NCBI RefSeq assembly: GCF_900110105.1
Contig: NZ_FOCL01000002.1
Coordinates: 972,490-1,036,489, forward strand
Direction of reading: 5' to 3'
From: Mucilaginibacter gossypiicola
GTDB taxonomy: Bacteria; Bacteroidota; Bacteroidia; Sphingobacteriales; Sphingobacteriaceae
Length of the DNA stretch: 64,000 bases
The translations under genes and the position numbers were made by a program. Each line of letters starts with the position of its first letter. The stretch's first letter is position 1. The notes below the pieces were generated by a model, which searched no databases, had not been told where the DNA came from, and saw only the letters and a list, made by a program, of their open reading frames with translations. Positions 8,437-17,169 of the stretch are shown here, piece after piece.

Positions 8437-9012
8437 TTAATTCCAGTTTTTTTGGATACAAGCCCTCAGGTTAACTTTAGCCCGGTGAATGATTACCCAA
8501 AAGTTGGCCTGGGTAACATGCAGCTCGGTACAAATATTTTCGGTGGGCGCGTCATCAATGTGTTTCATGATAAAAACCGCGTTCCACAGGGCCGGAAGCT
8601 TTTGCAGGCATTTTTGCAGGATGCTGTTCAGCTCTTTTTTTAATAAGGGATCTTGCTCATCCATTGCGGCAATAGGGTGCGGGGCGTATTCTGCTTTCCA
8701 GTGACCGTTATCTTCTTCAAAAAATTCATCCTGTTCCTGCGCCGCTCTATTGGCCGAAGCTATGGCAAGCCCCGACGACTTTTTGCGGTATACATCAATA
8801 ATTTTATTTTTAAGGATGGCGGTAAGCCACGTTCGCTCGGTGCTTTTGCCTTCAAACCGATTAACCTTTTCAAGAGCTGCCAAAAAGGTTTCCTGTACCA
8901 GGTCTTTAGCCAAATCCTCGTCGTTGATCCGCACAATGGCATACATGTACAGGTAATCGGCATAGGCGGCAACCCACTTATGAGGGTTTAATACATTAGT
9001 TTCGGTTGTCAT
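8437..9012 (-). CDS. RNA polymerase sigma factor, ECF type
   Basis: 191 residues from the ATG at 9012; the frame is open three codons further to a TTG at 9021, which I reject. Region 2 is recognisable in DLAKDLVQETFLAALEKV and TWLTAILKNKIIDVYRKK (core-polymerase and -10 recognition). Region 4 is at LQKLPALWNAVFIMKHID..CTELHVTQANFWVIIHRAK (helix-turn-helix for the -35 element). It is co-transcribed with a ZAS-like zinc-finger protein one base downstream, so the pair forms a sigma/anti-sigma module. The 247 bases upstream show no gene. The regulon is unknown. Confidence 0.93.
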   Translation of the reverse strand: MTTETNVLNPHKWVAAYADYLYMYAIVRINDEDLAKDLVQETFLAALEKVNRFEGKSTERTWLTAILKNKIIDVYRKKSSGLAIASANRAAQEQDEFFEEDNGHWKAEYAPHPIAAMDEQDPLLKKELNSILQKCLQKLPALWNAVFIMKHIDDAPTENICTELHVTQANFWVIIHRAKVNLRACIQKNWN

Positions 9013-9259
9013 GGAATGCAATATGCTTATACAATTACGGGATTAGTCGGGTGCAGGCGCAAATCCTTACAAAAAATTGGCTCAAAACTAAGTTTGTTTT
9101 TTTGGCGCCGTCTGCTAACTGCTAAGTTACGTAGCCTGTGTTGATAATGAGCTTATTATGCCGATATTTATATCAGCCAAAAAAAAGAAAATTTGTTGTA
9201 AGGTTATTCCCGTAAACCCGACAAAGCAATAAAAACGTATTTCATTTAATCCTAATAAA

Positions 9260-10054
9260 ATGAGAAAGATCAGCGTATTGATGCTTGCACCTTTTTTAAT
9301 AGGTGCAGTAATCATTTCATCGGCGTTTGTTAACAATAAGAGAATCGAAAAATTAAAGCCCGAAGGCAAAGGCTTTGCCTTGGTAGAACTGTTCACTTCC
9401 GAGGGTTGTTCCAGCTGCCCGCCGGCGGATGAGCTGGTAGCTAAAGTGCAGAAAGAAATAGGAGATAAGCCTGTTTATATTTTGGCTTACCATGTTGACT
9501 ACTGGAACCGCCTTGGCTGGAAAGACGTTTTTAGCAATGCCGATTATTCAAAACGGCAAAATGAATATGCCCGGTGGTTAAAGCTGTCGCAGGTATATAC
9601 GCCGCAGATTGTGGTTAACGGGAAAACGGAGTTTGTTGGCTCACAGGAAGGGGCTTTACGCAATGCCATTAAAAATGGCTTGCAGGGCGGGGACGATGTT
9701 AACGTAAACCTGGATGTTGCCCGTAACGCTAATAATACGGCTACTATACAATATAAAATTGAAGGCAATACAGGGCGTGGCAATAATGTTATATCGCTGG
9801 CGCTGGTGCAAAAGCAAGCCGTGATAAAAGTTGAACGTGGTGAAAACGGTGGCCGTACACTGGCGCATGCCCAAATTGTACGTAACCTGCAAACCCTGCC
9901 TTTAAGCAAAAATGCCGGTAGTACAACTCTTACTTTGCCCGCCGGGTTTAACGCTCAGGGATGGGAGGTTATAGGTTTTGTGCAAAACACGGGTAACGGT
10001 GCTGTTTTAGGCGCATCAAAAGCTCAGTTTAAAGTAACAGCGGCGATTGATTAG
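9260..10054 (+). CDS. DUF1223 thioredoxin-like secreted protein
   Basis: 264 residues. An N-terminal hydrophobic segment (about 6-23) would act as a signal or anchor. The mature part begins with FALVELFTSEGCSSCPPAD, where C50 and C53 form a CxxC pair, and continues HVDYWNRLGWKDVF and QVYTPQIVVNG, the DUF1223 (PF06764) pattern of a thioredoxin-like fold. The biochemical role of the family is not established; a periplasmic thiol function is a reasonable guess. It is followed after 63 bp by the cytochrome b/molybdoenzyme pair on the same strand, so it may belong to the same redox operon. Confidence 0.9.
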   Translation: MRKISVLMLAPFLIGAVIISSAFVNNKRIEKLKPEGKGFALVELFTSEGCSSCPPADELVAKVQKEIGDKPVYILAYHVDYWNRLGWKDVFSNADYSKRQNEYARWLKLSQVYTPQIVVNGKTEFVGSQEGALRNAIKNGLQGGDDVNVNLDVARNANNTATIQYKIEGNTGRGNNVISLALVQKQAVIKVERGENGGRTLAHAQIVRNLQTLPLSKNAGSTTLTLPAGFNAQGWEVIGFVQNTGNGAVLGASKAQFKVTAAID

Positions 10055-10117
10055 GAAATACACCCCAAACATTTAATTAATTAAAAACTGGTTGTGCCAA
10101 AAATAAGTAGCATTTAG

Positions 10118-10825
10118 ATGAAAGTAATAAAAGAAAAGCACCCGCTGTTAATGCGCTGGACGCATTGGGTAAACTTTCCCATCCTCTCTATCATGATCTG
10201 GAGCGGGCTGCTCATTTACTGGGCCAACGACACCTATACGTTCACTATTTTCAGTGTTACTTTTATCCGGTTTTTTCCGCAGGGCTTTTATGATGCATTG
10301 CATATTCCGCGGCGGCTGGCCGAGGGGATGGCTTTCCATTTTTTGTTTATGTGGTTTTTTGCGCTCAATGGCTTTTTGTATGTGTCATACACTATAATAT
10401 CGGGCCAATGGCGGGAGCTTGTGCCTAACCGCCATTCATTTAAAGAGGCCTGGCGGGTAGTTTTGCATGATCTGCACATCCGTAAAATGGCGCCCCCTCA
10501 AAACAAATACAACGCCGCCCAGCGCATTGCCTACACAGCAATTATTGTAATGGGCTTTGGCTCGCTGATAACGGGGCTTGCTATTTATAAGCCGGTACAG
10601 TTTAATTACCTGGCCTGGATTTGCGGCGGGTACCATCTGGCCCGTATCTGGCATTTTGTCCTCACTATTGGCTATGTGCTGTTTTTCCTGGTGCATGTTG
10701 TACAGGTGGTACTTGCCGGCTGGAATAATTTCAGGTCGGTTATTTCGGGTTTTGAGGTAATAGATGAAAAGCCGCTGCCCGCTATTCAAATTCAAAGCGA
10801 TGAAACTAACGAAAAAACTGAGTAA
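10118..10825 (+). CDS. cytochrome b561-type membrane subunit
   Basis: 235 residues with four or five hydrophobic segments (about 20-37, 68-90, 133-153, 178-205). Histidines typical of a di-haem cytochrome b lie in RWTHWVNFP (H16), AFHFLFMW, YHLARIWHFVL and LVHVVQ. It resembles the b-type subunits of hydrogenases and thiosulfate or formate dehydrogenases (PF01292), passing electrons between quinone and a periplasmic enzyme. Its 3' end overlaps by 26 bases the start of a Tat-exported molybdoenzyme, so the two surely work together: the cytochrome anchors and electrically connects the molybdoprotein. Confidence 0.88.
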   Translation: MKVIKEKHPLLMRWTHWVNFPILSIMIWSGLLIYWANDTYTFTIFSVTFIRFFPQGFYDALHIPRRLAEGMAFHFLFMWFFALNGFLYVSYTIISGQWRELVPNRHSFKEAWRVVLHDLHIRKMAPPQNKYNAAQRIAYTAIIVMGFGSLITGLAIYKPVQFNYLAWICGGYHLARIWHFVLTIGYVLFFLVHVVQVVLAGWNNFRSVISGFEVIDEKPLPAIQIQSDETNEKTE

Positions 10826-11609
10826 GGTTTTCAGCAGAAATAAGGCTCCAAAGAGGGAGCTTACCGTTGAGCAGAAGATTAGCCGGCGCAATTTTATCTC
10901 GTTCGGTAGTTTCCTGGTATTAGGAGGAGCTGCATACGGAGGCTGGCGCTGGCTTTATACTTCGCCCAATGAGGTGCCGGGTATAACAGGAGAGGCCCAT
11001 AAGCCATTGCGTGCAGTGCTTAATGCCAACGAAAAGGTGGTGCGCCAGTTATACAGTAATAAAAACCTGGTAAAAACTTACCCTAAAGAGATGGCGGCGA
11101 AAGTGGTGCGCCATAACAGCGACATTGGCTCGGAGGGATTGATTGACATAGACGCCTGGAAACTGTCGGTTAAAAAACATACCGGCGAGATGTTGAACAT
11201 CGGTATCGACGAAATAAAGAAACTTCCTAAAACAGAGATCATTTATGATTTTAAATGCGTGGAAGGCTGGGATCAGATCTCGCATTGGGGTGGGGTGAAA
11301 TTCAGCGATTTTATAGCTCATTTTAAGCTCGATGCCGAAACCCGATTTGAGTACGTAGGTATGGAAACGCCCGACAAAGAATATTATGTTGGCGTTGATA
11401 TGCCGAGCGCAATGCACCCGCAGACTTTGCTGGCCTATGAGGTGAACGAAAAGCCCCTGCCACCAAAGCATGGCGCACCGTTAAGGCTTATCATTCCGGT
11501 AAAATATGGCATCAAAAACCTGAAACGGATAGGAAGTATCTCTTTCAGTAGTAACCGCCCCCCCGATTACTGGGCCGAGCAGGGGTATGATTATTACGCA
11601 GGGTTGTAA
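10800..11609 (+). CDS. Tat-exported molybdopterin-dependent oxidoreductase (sulfite oxidase fold)
   Basis: 269 residues from the ATG at 10800; an earlier in-frame codon at 10764 lies inside the cytochrome gene and is less likely. A twin-arginine signal is visible, ISRRNFIS (R29-R30), followed by a hydrophobic stretch SFLVLGGAAYGG. The sulfite-oxidase-type molybdopterin domain includes YDFKCVEGW with the Mo-ligating cysteine near 153, DMPSAMHPQTLLAYEVN and HGAPLRLIIPVKYGIKN. The family includes sulfite dehydrogenases and MsrP, which repairs oxidised periplasmic methionines. Overlap with a cytochrome b gene gives an MsrPQ-like layout. Substrate unknown; a molybdenum cofactor must be supplied from outside this window. 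Confidence 0.9.
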   Translation: MKLTKKLSKVFSRNKAPKRELTVEQKISRRNFISFGSFLVLGGAAYGGWRWLYTSPNEVPGITGEAHKPLRAVLNANEKVVRQLYSNKNLVKTYPKEMAAKVVRHNSDIGSEGLIDIDAWKLSVKKHTGEMLNIGIDEIKKLPKTEIIYDFKCVEGWDQISHWGGVKFSDFIAHFKLDAETRFEYVGMETPDKEYYVGVDMPSAMHPQTLLAYEVNEKPLPPKHGAPLRLIIPVKYGIKNLKRIGSISFSSNRPPDYWAEQGYDYYAGL

Positions 11610-11665
11610 AAAATTGAGGTTGAGAACAGCGTTATATGTAATGTAATATTTGCATATTGCATTCA

Positions 11666-13033
11666 ATGCCGGCCAATAAACTACCACTTTCCAAACAGCT
11701 TGCTTATGCCTGCGGAATGATAGGATGGAGCATCATGACCAATATTATCATCGTGATGCTGCCTTACTTTTACCTGCCGCCAAACAATGCCGGGCTTACC
11801 CCGCTGGTACCCCAGTTGCTGCTTTTCGGACTGTTCAATATCATGTCCGTAATAACAGCTTCCGGCCGATTGGTGGATGCCTTTTTTGACCCGTTTATAG
11901 CCTCACTTAGTGATAAAAGTGAAAACCGGCGCGGGCGGCGTATTCCTTTTATGAAATGGGCGGTTTTGCCTGCCGTTTTATTTTGTGGTTTAACTTTTTG
12001 CCCCGTATTAAAAGTTGAAAGTGTTCATAATGCATACTGGCTTACTTTTACGCTTATGTGCTTTTTTATGGGCGCTACGGCTTATATCATCCCCTATAAT
12101 GCGCTGCTGCCCGAGCTCACCCATACAGGGCGCGAACGTGTTAAACTATCGTCATTACAGCAGGTGGGCTTTGTGATAGGGATCATCCTATCGGCTATGG
12201 TTAATAATTTTGCCGACTGGGTTGAACATTTTGCCGGTATAACTAACCGCGAAACAGCTGTGCAATACACCATTTGGGGGCTTGCCGTATTTGCGGGACT
12301 GGTGATGCTGATACCGGTATTTGCTATCGATGAAAAACAGTATGCCAATGGTCACCCGTCGCATCTATCGCTATTTCCGGCCATTCAAAAAACCTTTCAG
12401 AACCGTAATTTCAAATATTACCTGATATCCGATTTTTCGTTCTACATGGCATTAAGTATTATATCAAGCGGCTTGCTGTTTTTCCTTAAATCGCTGTTAA
12501 ACCTGCCCGAATCAATGGGTGGAGAGCTTATGGCTACCATGGTGCTGGTATCACTGCTGTTTTACCCGCTGGTTAATTACCTGTCGCAGAAAATCGGTAA
12601 AAAACCAATCGTACTTTTTTCGTTTGGATTGCTGAGCTTGATTTTTGTGGCAATATTTTTCCTGGGAAAACTTCCGCTTACACCGCAGGTTCAGATTTAT
12701 ACATTGGTTATCAGCGCATCGTTTCCGCTGGCTTCACTGGGTATTCTGCCCAACGCGATACTTGCCGAAATAGCACAACACGAGGCTAAGCGTACCGGCG
12801 AAAATCGTGAAGGGATGTTCTTTGCGGTTAAATACCTGTTTGTAAAGCTTGGGCAAACTTTGGGTATTGCATTGTTTGCTTTTTTAACGATCTATGGTAA
12901 AGATCCGGGTAACGACTATGGTTTGCGATTAAATGGCATTTGCGGCTGTGTGCTTTGTTTGCTGGCTATCGTTTTCTTCAGTAGGTTCAGGGAGTGGAGA
13001 GGCAGCACCAGAAAGAAAGTTAACCTTCATTGA
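11666..13033 (+). CDS. MFS transporter, GPH sugar:cation symporter family
   Basis: 455 residues from the ATG at 11666 (a TTG three codons upstream is rejected). About twelve membrane segments. The loop after helix 2 reads DKSENRRGRRIPFM, close to the DRTRTRWGRRRPY-type motif of glycoside-pentoside-hexuronide:cation symporters (MelB relatives), and LVDAFFDPFIASLSD just before it matches their GRxxDAxxDP motif. It likely imports a sugar or glycoside with Na+ or H+; the substrate is not readable. It lies 57 bp after the molybdoenzyme but is functionally unrelated, and I see no sugar-catabolic partner next to it. Confidence 0.9.
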   Translation: MPANKLPLSKQLAYACGMIGWSIMTNIIIVMLPYFYLPPNNAGLTPLVPQLLLFGLFNIMSVITASGRLVDAFFDPFIASLSDKSENRRGRRIPFMKWAVLPAVLFCGLTFCPVLKVESVHNAYWLTFTLMCFFMGATAYIIPYNALLPELTHTGRERVKLSSLQQVGFVIGIILSAMVNNFADWVEHFAGITNRETAVQYTIWGLAVFAGLVMLIPVFAIDEKQYANGHPSHLSLFPAIQKTFQNRNFKYYLISDFSFYMALSIISSGLLFFLKSLLNLPESMGGELMATMVLVSLLFYPLVNYLSQKIGKKPIVLFSFGLLSLIFVAIFFLGKLPLTPQVQIYTLVISASFPLASLGILPNAILAEIAQHEAKRTGENREGMFFAVKYLFVKLGQTLGIALFAFLTIYGKDPGNDYGLRLNGICGCVLCLLAIVFFSRFREWRGSTRKKVNLH

Positions 13034-13085
13034 GTTAACAAACATAGCAGAAGCCTTGAATGTGAAATGATATCTCCACCAAATC

Positions 13086-13182
13086 GTGCTTAACTTGTTT
13101 CTGCTTCCCACAGCACAGGTAGCCAATTTACTCAGCGTGGCTACTTAGCACGTGTGGTGTTGAAACAAGTTCAACATGACCT
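13086..13182. repeat. intergenic repeat family F copy
   Basis: GCTTAACTTGTTTCTGCTTCCC (13088-) faces TTGAAACAAGTTCAACATGACC (about 13161-13182), an inverted pair of the same type as at 7951-8039. It lies downstream of the MFS transporter. Confidence 0.55.
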
Positions 13183-13228
13183 CTTGTTATTAGTTATGGA
13201 ATTGGTACGACATAGCACCTTAAGATAA

Positions 13229-13345
13229 TTAACGTGTTTTATTAATTTGAAGGGCTTGCTTCCCGGTTTGAGCTTCGGCCGCACAGGCAAACAGGAAAGA
13301 TGCCAGTAGGATAATTATGAGATATTTGATGATTGCCGGGCTCAT
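13229..13345 (-). CDS. possible small secreted peptide, 38 aa
   Basis: A 38-codon minus-strand ORF starting MSPAIIKYLIIILLASFLF followed by ACAAEAQTGKQA. This is a clean signal-peptide pattern (positive residue, long hydrophobic core, small residues at a cut site, or a lipobox-like FAC). AAGGAAGA lies directly before the ATG. The mature part would be only about 17 residues. It sits just upstream of a terminator and of the Tat-exported isomerase on the same strand. I do not recognise a family; conservation in relatives would decide whether it is real. Confidence 0.35.
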   Translation of the reverse strand: MSPAIIKYLIIILLASFLFACAAEAQTGKQALQINKTR

Positions 13346-13387
13346 TCTTCCTTAACGTTAATGTTGTAAGTTGATTATACCTATTAA

Positions 13388-13425
13388 ATAAAAAGGCCTG
13401 CATTTTGTTTTAAATGCAGGCCTTT
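13388..13425 (-). terminator. terminator after the TIM-barrel isomerase
   Basis: AAAGGCCTGCATTT (13392-13405) pairs perfectly with AAATGCAGGCCTTT (13412-13425); on the minus strand it is followed by a T-rich run. It lies 23 bases past the stop of the gene ending at 13448. Confidence 0.85.
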
Positions 13426-13447
13426 GAATATGTGTGTAAAAGCAATA

Positions 13448-14332
13448 TTACACCAGGTTCTTTTTAATATAGCTGATACTTTGCGAAATGCTGTCAAACG
13501 GATCACCTGGGCAAACATCCTGTTCCACGAAGAAATATTGCAGGCCTGATTTTTTTGCCTGGGTAAAGATCTTTTTAAAGTCGATAACGCCATTGCCTAC
13601 TTCAGTAAATTTCTTTTCGGGCGTTTTGTCCATGTCTTTAACATGCCATAGCGGGAAGCGGCCCGGGTGCTTGTTGATGAGCGCGATAGGGTCCTGATTG
13701 GCTTTGGTAACCCAATAAAGGTCCATTTCCATTTTTACCAGGTTTTTATCAGTGCTATCGAGCAATATTTCGTAAGGGTATTTGCCATTTTCCTGTATAA
13801 ACTCAAAATCGTGGTTATGGTAGCAAAGCTGGATACCTGCACCTTTACAGGTTTCGCCGGCTACATCAAGCATATTGGCTATTTTTTTATAATGATCAAG
13901 ATCGCCACGTTCTGATTGTGACAGATATGCACATACCATATATTTCACACCGGCAGCAGCAGCGTCGTCAACCGCTTTCTTCCAGTCGTTCATAATGGTG
14001 CCTTTTTGGTGCTCACCGTTTACAAGTTCTTCGCCTAAGCGATAGTGTGCACTTGGCATGATGAGCCCATTTTGTTTCAACAGCGCAGCAAAATCAGCCG
14101 GGCTCTTTCCGTAAAACAACTCGTTGCCGGTGTAAGTAGCACCTTCAACAGAGGTAAAGCCTAAGCCGGCAACTTTGGCTAAAGCCGCCGCCGGATCGGC
14201 TGCCATGGCATCGCGCACTGTATATAATTGCAAGCCGATATATTTTTTATCATATGCAAAAAGATTTGGTGCTGCCAACAGGCCTGCTGAAAGTAGCGCC
14301 GAAGTTTTAAGGAATGAGCGTCTGGTAGTCAT
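13448..14332 (-). CDS. exported sugar phosphate isomerase/epimerase-like TIM-barrel protein
   Basis: 294 residues. The N-terminus MTTRRSFLKTSALLSAGLLAAP is a twin-arginine export signal (RRSFLK). The body is a xylose-isomerase-like TIM barrel (PF01261): IGLQLYTVRD, VEGATYTG, CYHNHDFEF (metal-binding His and Glu), MEMDLYWVTKA, LWHVKDMDKTP and FFVEQDVCPGDP. Such proteins isomerise or epimerise sugars or act on inositol and keto-sugars; this exported Bacteroidota group is common but its substrate is not defined by sequence. It has its own terminator and no clear operon partner. Confidence 0.9.
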   Translation of the reverse strand: MTTRRSFLKTSALLSAGLLAAPNLFAYDKKYIGLQLYTVRDAMAADPAAALAKVAGLGFTSVEGATYTGNELFYGKSPADFAALLKQNGLIMPSAHYRLGEELVNGEHQKGTIMNDWKKAVDDAAAAGVKYMVCAYLSQSERGDLDHYKKIANMLDVAGETCKGAGIQLCYHNHDFEFIQENGKYPYEILLDSTDKNLVKMEMDLYWVTKANQDPIALINKHPGRFPLWHVKDMDKTPEKKFTEVGNGVIDFKKIFTQAKKSGLQYFFVEQDVCPGDPFDSISQSISYIKKNLV

Positions 14333-14460
14333 TGGTTATGTTTTTTTGATTGGTTGTGTAAATATAACACATTAAAAATGCCAATTCAAAGACGTAAATT
14401 ATGTTGATTGGTTTAATCAGGCAACCTCATAAAAATGATACAAATGAATTTGCTCTAAAA

Positions 14461-14497
14461 CAAACAAGGCCGCTATTCAGCGGCCTTGTTTGTTTTT
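14461..14497. terminator. terminator between def and the isomerase gene
   Basis: CAAACAAGGCCGCT (14461-14474) pairs perfectly with AGCGGCCTTGTTTG (14479-14492), with a 4-base loop and T-rich flanks. It lies 9 bases past the def stop on the minus strand. Confidence 0.85.
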
Positions 14498-14505
14498 ATT
14501 AAAAA

Positions 14506-15078
14506 TTATCGTCCTTTTTTTAGGTTGGGAAACTTCATTCTATAATCCACGTCAACCATCCCTTTTGAAATATCGTTAAGTTTTTTTTCGATGAGGCGTT
14601 TGCGCAGCGGGCTTAGCTTATCGGTAAACAGCTTACCTTCAATATGGTCATATTCATGCTGGATAACGCGCGCTGCCATCCCCTTAAAAGTTTCTTCGTG
14701 GTGTTTCCAATCGGCATCATAATATGACATGCGTACCACTGGTTTGCGGTATACATCCTCGCGGATATCCGGGATGCTCAGGCAGCCTTCGTTAAAGCCC
14801 CATTCTTCGCCGGTTTCTTCCAGTATAGTAGCATTAATGAATGCCTTTTTGAAATCCTTCAGCTCGGGTTCGTCATCATCAAAAGGGGTAGCGTCAACCA
14901 CAAATAAACGCATTGACATGCCCACCTGCGGCGCAGCCAAACCAACCCCACGGGCGGCATACATGGTTTCAAACATATTTTCAACCAGTTCTTTTATATG
15001 CGGATATTCGTCGGGCTCAATGGCCGTAGCTTTCTTTCTTAAAACAGGATCACCGTAGGCAATGATAGGATACTTCAT
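14506..15078 (-). CDS. def: peptide deformylase
   Basis: 190 residues. All three family motifs are present: GVGLAAPQVG (about 45-54), EGCLSIP with the metal-ligand cysteine (about 103-109), and QHEYDHIEG with the HExxH zinc/iron site (about 148-156). It removes the formyl group from nascent proteins. A TATTTTTG -7 box ends only four bases before the ATG, so the mRNA may be leaderless. The M16 peptidase gene lies 17 bp upstream on the same strand; the box between them suggests def is also transcribed separately. Confidence 0.98.
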   Translation of the reverse strand: MKYPIIAYGDPVLRKKATAIEPDEYPHIKELVENMFETMYAARGVGLAAPQVGMSMRLFVVDATPFDDDEPELKDFKKAFINATILEETGEEWGFNEGCLSIPDIREDVYRKPVVRMSYYDADWKHHEETFKGMAARVIQHEYDHIEGKLFTDKLSPLRKRLIEKKLNDISKGMVDVDYRMKFPNLKKGR

Positions 15079-15082
15079 CTTG

Positions 15083-15090
15083 CAAAAATA
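15083..15090 (-). promoter_or_regulatory. -7 box of def (TATTTTTG)
   Basis: On the minus strand TATTTTTG matches TAnnTTTG and is followed by CAAG and then the def ATG. Transcription would start at or within a few bases of the start codon. Confidence 0.55.
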
Positions 15091-15095
15091 AAGGA

Positions 15096-16328
15096 TTATT
15101 GTTTAGGCTCAAACAGCAAAGTGATCAAGCTGTTATTATCAAAAATTTCATTACTGATCTCCAGCAATTGTTCGGCGCTCACTTTGTTGATTTTTTCAAA
15201 GATCTCTTCGAGTGTGTCAATCCGGTTAAAATCAACCATGCTTTTGGCCATAGCAATAATGAGGCTCATGCGGTTTTCTTCGGCTAATGCTATTTGCCCG
15301 ATAAATTTTTGCTGGGCCTGGTGTAACTGCAAGCTACCAAGCTTTTGCTCCCTCAGTTTTTTTAATTCTTTATGAACCAGTTTTGAAGCTTTGTTCGCTT
15401 TTTCGGTATCGGTACCAAAATAGATGGAGAAGATGCCTGTATCAGTTAACGGTGTATAATTTGATTCGACGGTGTATGCTATACCATGTTTTTCCCTGAT
15501 CTCGAGGTTAAGCCGGCTGCTCATGCCAACACCACCTAACAGGTTATTTAGTAATAATAACCCCCATTTATGGTCATGCCCCGATGGGTATGCCTGGGTA
15601 CCTATAATACAATGGGTTTGTGAAATAGGTTTGTTAACAAGATGAATGCCGGCAGGGCTTAATGCTGGTTTTACACGCTTTTTTTGAAGTTGATTGAGCG
15701 GGATATGCCCGAAGTATTTTTCGGACATGGCAACCAGCTTTTTGAAATCATAATTGCCATGTACGGCAAAAATCATCTCGGTTGTGTTGTAGTTGGATGC
15801 TATAAAGCTGCGGATGTCGTCGCCATTAAGCCTGCCAACGGTTTCTGGCGTACCTAAAATGTTTTGGCCCATGGGGTGCCCTTTAAACAACAGCTCCTCA
15901 AAATCATCCTGTATGGCTTCTTCCGGCTGATCAAGATAAGATGCTATTTCATCTAAAATAACCCCGCGTTCTTTTTCCTGCTCATCATCCGGAAATGTGG
16001 AATGAAATAAAATATCTTCAAAAAGATCCATCGTGCGGTCGAGATGCTGGTTAAGCAACGATGCATGGATGCAGGTATATTCTTTGGTGGTGTAAGCATT
16101 CAAATCGGCGCCAACAAGTTCAAGCCTGTTAAGGATTTGGTTAGTATTACGGCGCTCGGTTTCTTTGAATAGCAGGTGCTCGATAAAATGTGCAAGTCCT
16201 TCCTGGCCTGGAATCTCATCACGAGAGCCTGCATTTACAATAAAGCAGCAATGGGTAATTGCCGATGGCCAGTGCTTATAAAGTATACGAATGCCATTGG
16301 GCAAAGTATAAAGTTGATAGTCAATCAT
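15096..16328 (-). CDS. M16 family zinc metallopeptidase (pitrilysin/processing peptidase type)
   Basis: 410 residues, one M16 unit plus the inactive C-terminal half, the length of the small bacterial M16B group. The inverted zinc motif HxxEH is HFIEH at 47-51, with the third ligand expected in the helix ERGVILDEI (about 121-129). No signal peptide, so it is probably cytosolic. M16B enzymes cleave short peptides or process precursors; the bacterial role is ill-defined. A TATCTTTG box ends seven bases before the ATG. def follows 17 bp downstream, a pairing compatible with peptide-processing functions, though that link is inference. Confidence 0.93.
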   Translation of the reverse strand: MIDYQLYTLPNGIRILYKHWPSAITHCCFIVNAGSRDEIPGQEGLAHFIEHLLFKETERRNTNQILNRLELVGADLNAYTTKEYTCIHASLLNQHLDRTMDLFEDILFHSTFPDDEQEKERGVILDEIASYLDQPEEAIQDDFEELLFKGHPMGQNILGTPETVGRLNGDDIRSFIASNYNTTEMIFAVHGNYDFKKLVAMSEKYFGHIPLNQLQKKRVKPALSPAGIHLVNKPISQTHCIIGTQAYPSGHDHKWGLLLLNNLLGGVGMSSRLNLEIREKHGIAYTVESNYTPLTDTGIFSIYFGTDTEKANKASKLVHKELKKLREQKLGSLQLHQAQQKFIGQIALAEENRMSLIIAMAKSMVDFNRIDTLEEIFEKINKVSAEQLLEISNEIFDNNSLITLLFEPKQ

Positions 16329-16335
16329 TCGGCTG

Positions 16336-16343
16336 CAAAGATA
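16336..16343 (-). promoter_or_regulatory. -7 box of the M16 peptidase gene (TATCTTTG)
   Basis: Minus-strand TATCTTTG, a perfect TAnnTTTG, lies seven bases upstream of the ATG at 16328. Confidence 0.55.
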
Positions 16344-16474
16344 AGGTTATATGTCACAATTATTTTTCATGTTATTGTAAGTGATTTATAGTATTTTAGG
16401 CGCTTAAACCCAATTGCATCTACTGTTAAATGATATTTATATGCGTTGGAAAACATTTAAAAGCCTACCTCCGA

Positions 16475-17014
16475 ATGAAAAAACAAATTGCCGATCTTGG
16501 ATTTGAAGTATTGATAACCGCCCAGCAGATAGAAGAACGTGTAAAAACCATTGGCGCGCAGATAAGTGAAGATTTTAAAGATACGGTTCCGGTTTTAGTT
16601 GGCGTACTCAACGGCAGCTTTCTTTTTATAGCCGACCTGATTAAACAGGTATCAATTCCTTGTGAGATAAACTTCACCAAATTGGCCTCATACTACGGTG
16701 GTACCACCAGTACATTAAAAATACGCGAGGATATAGATTTAACTGTTGATATAAAAGGACGTGATGTGCTTATTATTGAAGATATTGTTGATACCGGAAA
16801 TACCGCTCATTATTTAATTGAAAAATTGAATTTAAGAGAACCGGCATCGTTGAAATTATGTTCCTTATTATTAAAGCCAGCCGCCCTGCAAAAAAAGATA
16901 GATGAGCTTAAGTACGTAGGCTTTGAAATTGAAAACGAGTTTGTGGTAGGCTATGGACTTGATTACAAAGAAATGGGCAGAAACCTGTCTGATATTTACA
17001 AAAAAGTAGGATAA
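16475..17014 (+). CDS. hpt: hypoxanthine phosphoribosyltransferase
   Basis: 179 residues from the ATG at 16475, the usual size; an in-frame ATG at 16430 would add 15 non-conserved residues. The PRPP-binding motif is DVLIIEDIVDTGNT (about 101-114), with LVGVLNGSFLFIADL (about 40-55) and the flexible loop SYYGGTTST. It salvages hypoxanthine or guanine to IMP or GMP using PRPP. It is divergent from the M16 peptidase and ends at a strong bidirectional hairpin terminator. Confidence 0.95.
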   Translation: MKKQIADLGFEVLITAQQIEERVKTIGAQISEDFKDTVPVLVGVLNGSFLFIADLIKQVSIPCEINFTKLASYYGGTTSTLKIREDIDLTVDIKGRDVLIIEDIVDTGNTAHYLIEKLNLREPASLKLCSLLLKPAALQKKIDELKYVGFEIENEFVVGYGLDYKEMGRNLSDIYKKVG

Positions 17015-17037
17015 CATAGGTTTTTTACACCCGATAT

Positions 17038-17059
17038 GTTGCCGTGGAGACACGGCAAC
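17038..17059 (+). repeat. REP-like hairpin 1 (family B), forward
   Basis: GTTGCCGTG-N4-CACGGCAAC, a perfect 9-bp stem with loop GAGA. It lies between the hpt stop and the hpt terminator, on the 5' side of the RAYT gene. Confidence 0.85.
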
Positions 17060-17080
17060 GGAGAATAACAAACCTAACAA

Positions 17081-17119
17081 ACAATAAAAGCTAACGGATT
17101 TTCCGTTAGCTTTTATTGT
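17081..17119. terminator. bidirectional terminator after hpt
   Basis: An 18-bp perfect stem (17081-17098 with 17102-17119; core AAAAGCTAACGGA / TCCGTTAGCTTTT) with a 3-base loop. It has A-rich and T-rich ends, so it can act on either strand. Confidence 0.85.
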
Positions 17120-17169
17120 TTAACAACAGATCTGATAGCAAGTCCCGACAAGCTACAAATCCATCCCCG

